From: Mycobacterium lehmannii
Lineage (GTDB): Bacteria > Actinomycetota > Actinomycetes > Mycobacteriales > Mycobacteriaceae
Direction: 5' to 3'
Assembly (NCBI RefSeq): GCF_002245535.1
Contig: NZ_NKCN01000002.1
Coordinates: forward strand, 310,001 to 374,000
DNA: 64,000 nt
The translations under genes and the position numbers were made by a program. This document shows, in pieces, positions 62,128 through 64,000 of the stretch. The notes beneath the pieces were generated by a model. The model made no database searches and was not told where the DNA came from. It worked only from the letters and a program-made list of their open reading frames with translations. Numbering within the stretch: the first letter of the stretch is position 1; every line of letters begins with the position of its first letter.

Positions 62128-63911
62128 CTGGCGTTTTGGGCAGTGACCTGGATGTGTCAGTCCAAGAATGCGACGTCTTGGTAGTGGGTGGGGGAATTGG
62201 CGGAGTGCGGGCAGCGCTACGGGCCGCGGAGTTGGGGTCGTCGGTAATTCTGGTGGAGAAAGCGGTGGTGTCTCGGGCAGGGCCGATGACGTATGTCCAC
62301 AGCCAATACGCCCCTGATCACCGGGTGCAGGGTGAGGAGATGACGGAGTGGGCGCGCGAGTTCGTGGTGGGCAGCAATTATTTGGCCGATCAGGATTGGG
62401 TGCAGCAGTACATAGCCGAGGCCTATGACAGGGTTAACGAGCAGATCGAGTGGGGTGTGCCCTATTCCACTCATGAGGATGGGTCGCTGAAGTATGTGAC
62501 GGTCCGCGGCCACAACCTTGGCACGACGCTGGGTGTGGATGGTCGCGTGTGTATGGAGATCCTCAAGGAGAGGATGAAAGCGGCGGGGGTGCGACTGTTC
62601 GAGCGGGTCGATGTGATTGATCTGCTGACCACCGACGGGTGTCGGCCCACCGCTGGTGCGGTGTGTGGTGCGGTGGGGGTAAATGTTGTCACTGGCCAGT
62701 GTCATGTCTTCACGGCGGGCAGCGTCATCCTCAACACCGGCCCTTGGTACCCCAAGCTGCATTACGCGTTCGCCGACCATTGCAGCGGGGAAGGTCATGT
62801 GGCGGCCTGGCGAGTGGGTGCTGAGTTCGCCGGCATGGAATTCGGCCAGTTCGCTGCCTGGAGTTACTTCAATCGGTCATTCTTCACACCGGGTCAAGCC
62901 AAGATTCAGGGGATCGGTGGCAAGTTCTGCAACGCGGCGGGCGAGTACTTCATGGACCGCTATGACCCGATCTGGGGCGATAAGGGCGGGTTGTTCACCA
63001 TCGCGCGCGCGATCATGACCGAGATGGTCGAGGGCCGAGGGCCGTGCTATCTCGACTTGCGTCACGTACCACAGGCGGATCTAGAGGTGCTGTATGAAGT
63101 GTCTCCGACGGTGCGGCGCGCCTTTACCGAGTTTGAGGTCGATCCCTCCACTGACCTGCTGGAGGTGACCCCGTTCATCGTGCTCGGCACGAGCAGCACC
63201 AGCGGTCCCACGATCGACCTGGACGGAGCCACCACAGTGCCCGGCCTGTACGCGGCCGGGTATGGCACGGCGTGTCCGCATTTGATGTCGGGAATTTCTG
63301 GCAGCGGGATCTCGAGCTTCTCGGCTGTTGCGGGGTACCGGGCGGGCACTGCGGCGGCGGCGCGCGGCGGTCACGCGGTAGCGCGCAGTGTGTGGGAGAA
63401 CCAGGCACAGGAGAGCTTCGCTGAGTATTTCGCGCCGATGCGTCGGCTGCGGCAGGTCCGGCCGGTGGATGTGTGGAAAGCCATCGGCGAGGCGACGGCC
63501 AATCCGGCATTCGCATTGTTCAAGTCGGAGGCACGGATCGATTCAGCGCTCGCTGAGCTGTACCGGATCCGGGATCGGGTACTGCGTTACGTTTTCGCGC
63601 CGGACTATCAAGAACTTAAGAAGGCGCATGAGGTGCGCGCATACCTGACGTTGGCGATCATCACCTGTGAGGCGATGAAGCGGCGCACCGAAAGTCGCGG
63701 GGAGCTGTTTCGTATCGACTACCCCTACGCCGACAACGATGAGTGGCTGAAGTGGCTGCTCGTGCGCCGGGGCAGCGGCGGTGAATTCGATCTGCAGTTC
63801 AGCGAACGCGACCTGCCGATCCAGTCGTGGCCGGTGCAGGCCCCGCCCGGCCGCCATCCAAGTCCATATACCGTGCCGCAAGGCTACCGTGAGGAGGCGG
63901 CGGTTCAGTGA
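62124..63911 (+). CDS. FAD-binding fumarate reductase/AprA-like flavoprotein
   Basis: A 595-aa flavoprotein. FAD motif VLVVGGGIGGVRAALRAAELGSSVILVEKA at residues 18-47; the central GTTLGVDGRVCMEILKERM and the C-terminal GLYAAGYGTACPHLMSGISGSGISSFSAVAGYRAG belong to the succinate dehydrogenase/fumarate reductase/adenylylsulfate reductase superfamily. The catalytic Arg/His set of true fumarate reductases is not evident. It is followed by a 4Fe-4S ferredoxin with a GTGA overlap, so the pair should form one redox enzyme. Substrate unknown, possibly an aromatic or alicyclic acid. Confidence 0.85.
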   Translation: MTGVLGSDLDVSVQECDVLVVGGGIGGVRAALRAAELGSSVILVEKAVVSRAGPMTYVHSQYAPDHRVQGEEMTEWAREFVVGSNYLADQDWVQQYIAEAYDRVNEQIEWGVPYSTHEDGSLKYVTVRGHNLGTTLGVDGRVCMEILKERMKAAGVRLFERVDVIDLLTTDGCRPTAGAVCGAVGVNVVTGQCHVFTAGSVILNTGPWYPKLHYAFADHCSGEGHVAAWRVGAEFAGMEFGQFAAWSYFNRSFFTPGQAKIQGIGGKFCNAAGEYFMDRYDPIWGDKGGLFTIARAIMTEMVEGRGPCYLDLRHVPQADLEVLYEVSPTVRRAFTEFEVDPSTDLLEVTPFIVLGTSSTSGPTIDLDGATTVPGLYAAGYGTACPHLMSGISGSGISSFSAVAGYRAGTAAAARGGHAVARSVWENQAQESFAEYFAPMRRLRQVRPVDVWKAIGEATANPAFALFKSEARIDSALAELYRIRDRVLRYVFAPDYQELKKAHEVRAYLTLAIITCEAMKRRTESRGELFRIDYPYADNDEWLKWLLVRRGSGGEFDLQFSERDLPIQSWPVQAPPGRHPSPYTVPQGYREEAAVQ

Positions 63912-64000
63912 TCGAAAGCATCGACGAAACAACGTGCGACGGGTGCAACGTCTGCATCGACAGCTGCCCAACCGGGGTGATCCGGCTGGTGGAGGGCGAC
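63908..64000 (+). CDS. 4Fe-4S ferredoxin-type subunit (partial, cut by right edge)
   Basis: Starts at GTG 63908, overlapping the flavoprotein stop. The visible 31 residues include TTCDGCNVCIDSCPTGVIRL, a complete C-x2-C-x2-C-x3-CP cluster motif. The rest lies outside the window. It resembles the AprB-like electron-carrier partners of AprA-like flavoproteins. Confidence 0.85.
   Translation, partial: MIESIDETTCDGCNVCIDSCPTGVIRLVEGD

Overview
The window is a high-GC actinobacterial chromosome segment, almost certainly from a fast-growing Mycobacterium (Mycolicibacterium). The evidence is an antigen 85 mycolyltransferase, a deazaflavin (F420-type) oxidoreductase, a mycothiol-dependent isomerase-family protein, and a gene order recalling M. 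tuberculosis: nuoA-D with the adjacent receiver protein, fadE23/fadE24, hisN, fprA, prfB, mscS-like, proline-rich protein, ftsE, ftsX, smpB, ssrA.

Core part, 1-31.9 kb. Minus strand: 5' part of the nuo operon (nuoA-B-C and partial nuoD), a receiver-like protein, YceI and SnoaL-like proteins. After a methyltransferase and a large terminator hairpin comes a tightly overlapping eight-gene minus-strand operon (4738-12369): homogentisate-dioxygenase-like cupin, alpha/beta hydrolase, CoA-transferase, HMG-CoA-lyase-like protein, TetR, acyl-CoA dehydrogenase, phosphotransferase and a small DUF6285-like protein. It looks like an acyl-CoA or aromatic acid catabolic unit, with a palindromic operator candidate upstream. 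Next are a deazaflavin reductase, a group D flavin monooxygenase-like protein, TetR, an antigen 85 protein, an AcuI/YhdH-type reductase, fadE23-fadE24, hisN, fprA and the plus-strand prfB-to-ssrA housekeeping block, interrupted by an EamA transporter and a GGDEF/EAL protein.

Accessory island, 31.9 kb to the right edge. A tyrosine integrase lies immediately downstream of the 3' end of ssrA, the classic attachment site. Everything after it is catabolic. Module 1 (33.5-41.8 kb) has an SDR, a phthalate-4,5-dioxygenase-like Rieske oxygenase, an unknown protein, a PanB-like protein lacking the catalytic Glu, a hydrolase with a Cys nucleophile elbow, a GntR regulator, a 2Fe-2S ferredoxin, a ferredoxin reductase and a 4,5-dihydroxyphthalate-decarboxylase homologue. 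Module 2 (42.1-48.9 kb) has an alcohol dehydrogenase, an RraA/LigK-type aldolase, LigJ, a P450, an aldehyde dehydrogenase, a frameshifted MhpD and an MhpF relic. Module 3 (48.9-64 kb) has an IclR regulator, a NidA/NidB-type ring-hydroxylating dioxygenase, cis-dihydrodiol dehydrogenase, 3Fe-4S ferredoxin, reductase, a gentisate/1-hydroxy-2-naphthoate dioxygenase-type cupin, two NahE/PhdJ-type hydratase-aldolases, an extradiol dioxygenase, an SCP2-like protein, an orphan beta subunit, and a fumarate-reductase-like flavoprotein followed by a 4Fe-4S ferredoxin cut by the window edge.

Taken together, module 3 contains every enzyme type of a phenanthrene/naphthalene-style upper pathway (dihydroxylation, rearomatisation, extradiol cleavage, hydratase-aldolase, second ring cleavage, second hydratase-aldolase). 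Modules 1 and 2 look like a phthalate-type lower pathway that ends through 4-oxalomesaconate. The pathway assignment is inference from family membership and order. The island also holds relics (ferredoxin tail, phosphoglycerate mutase tail, MhpF head) and several repeated operator-like sequences.
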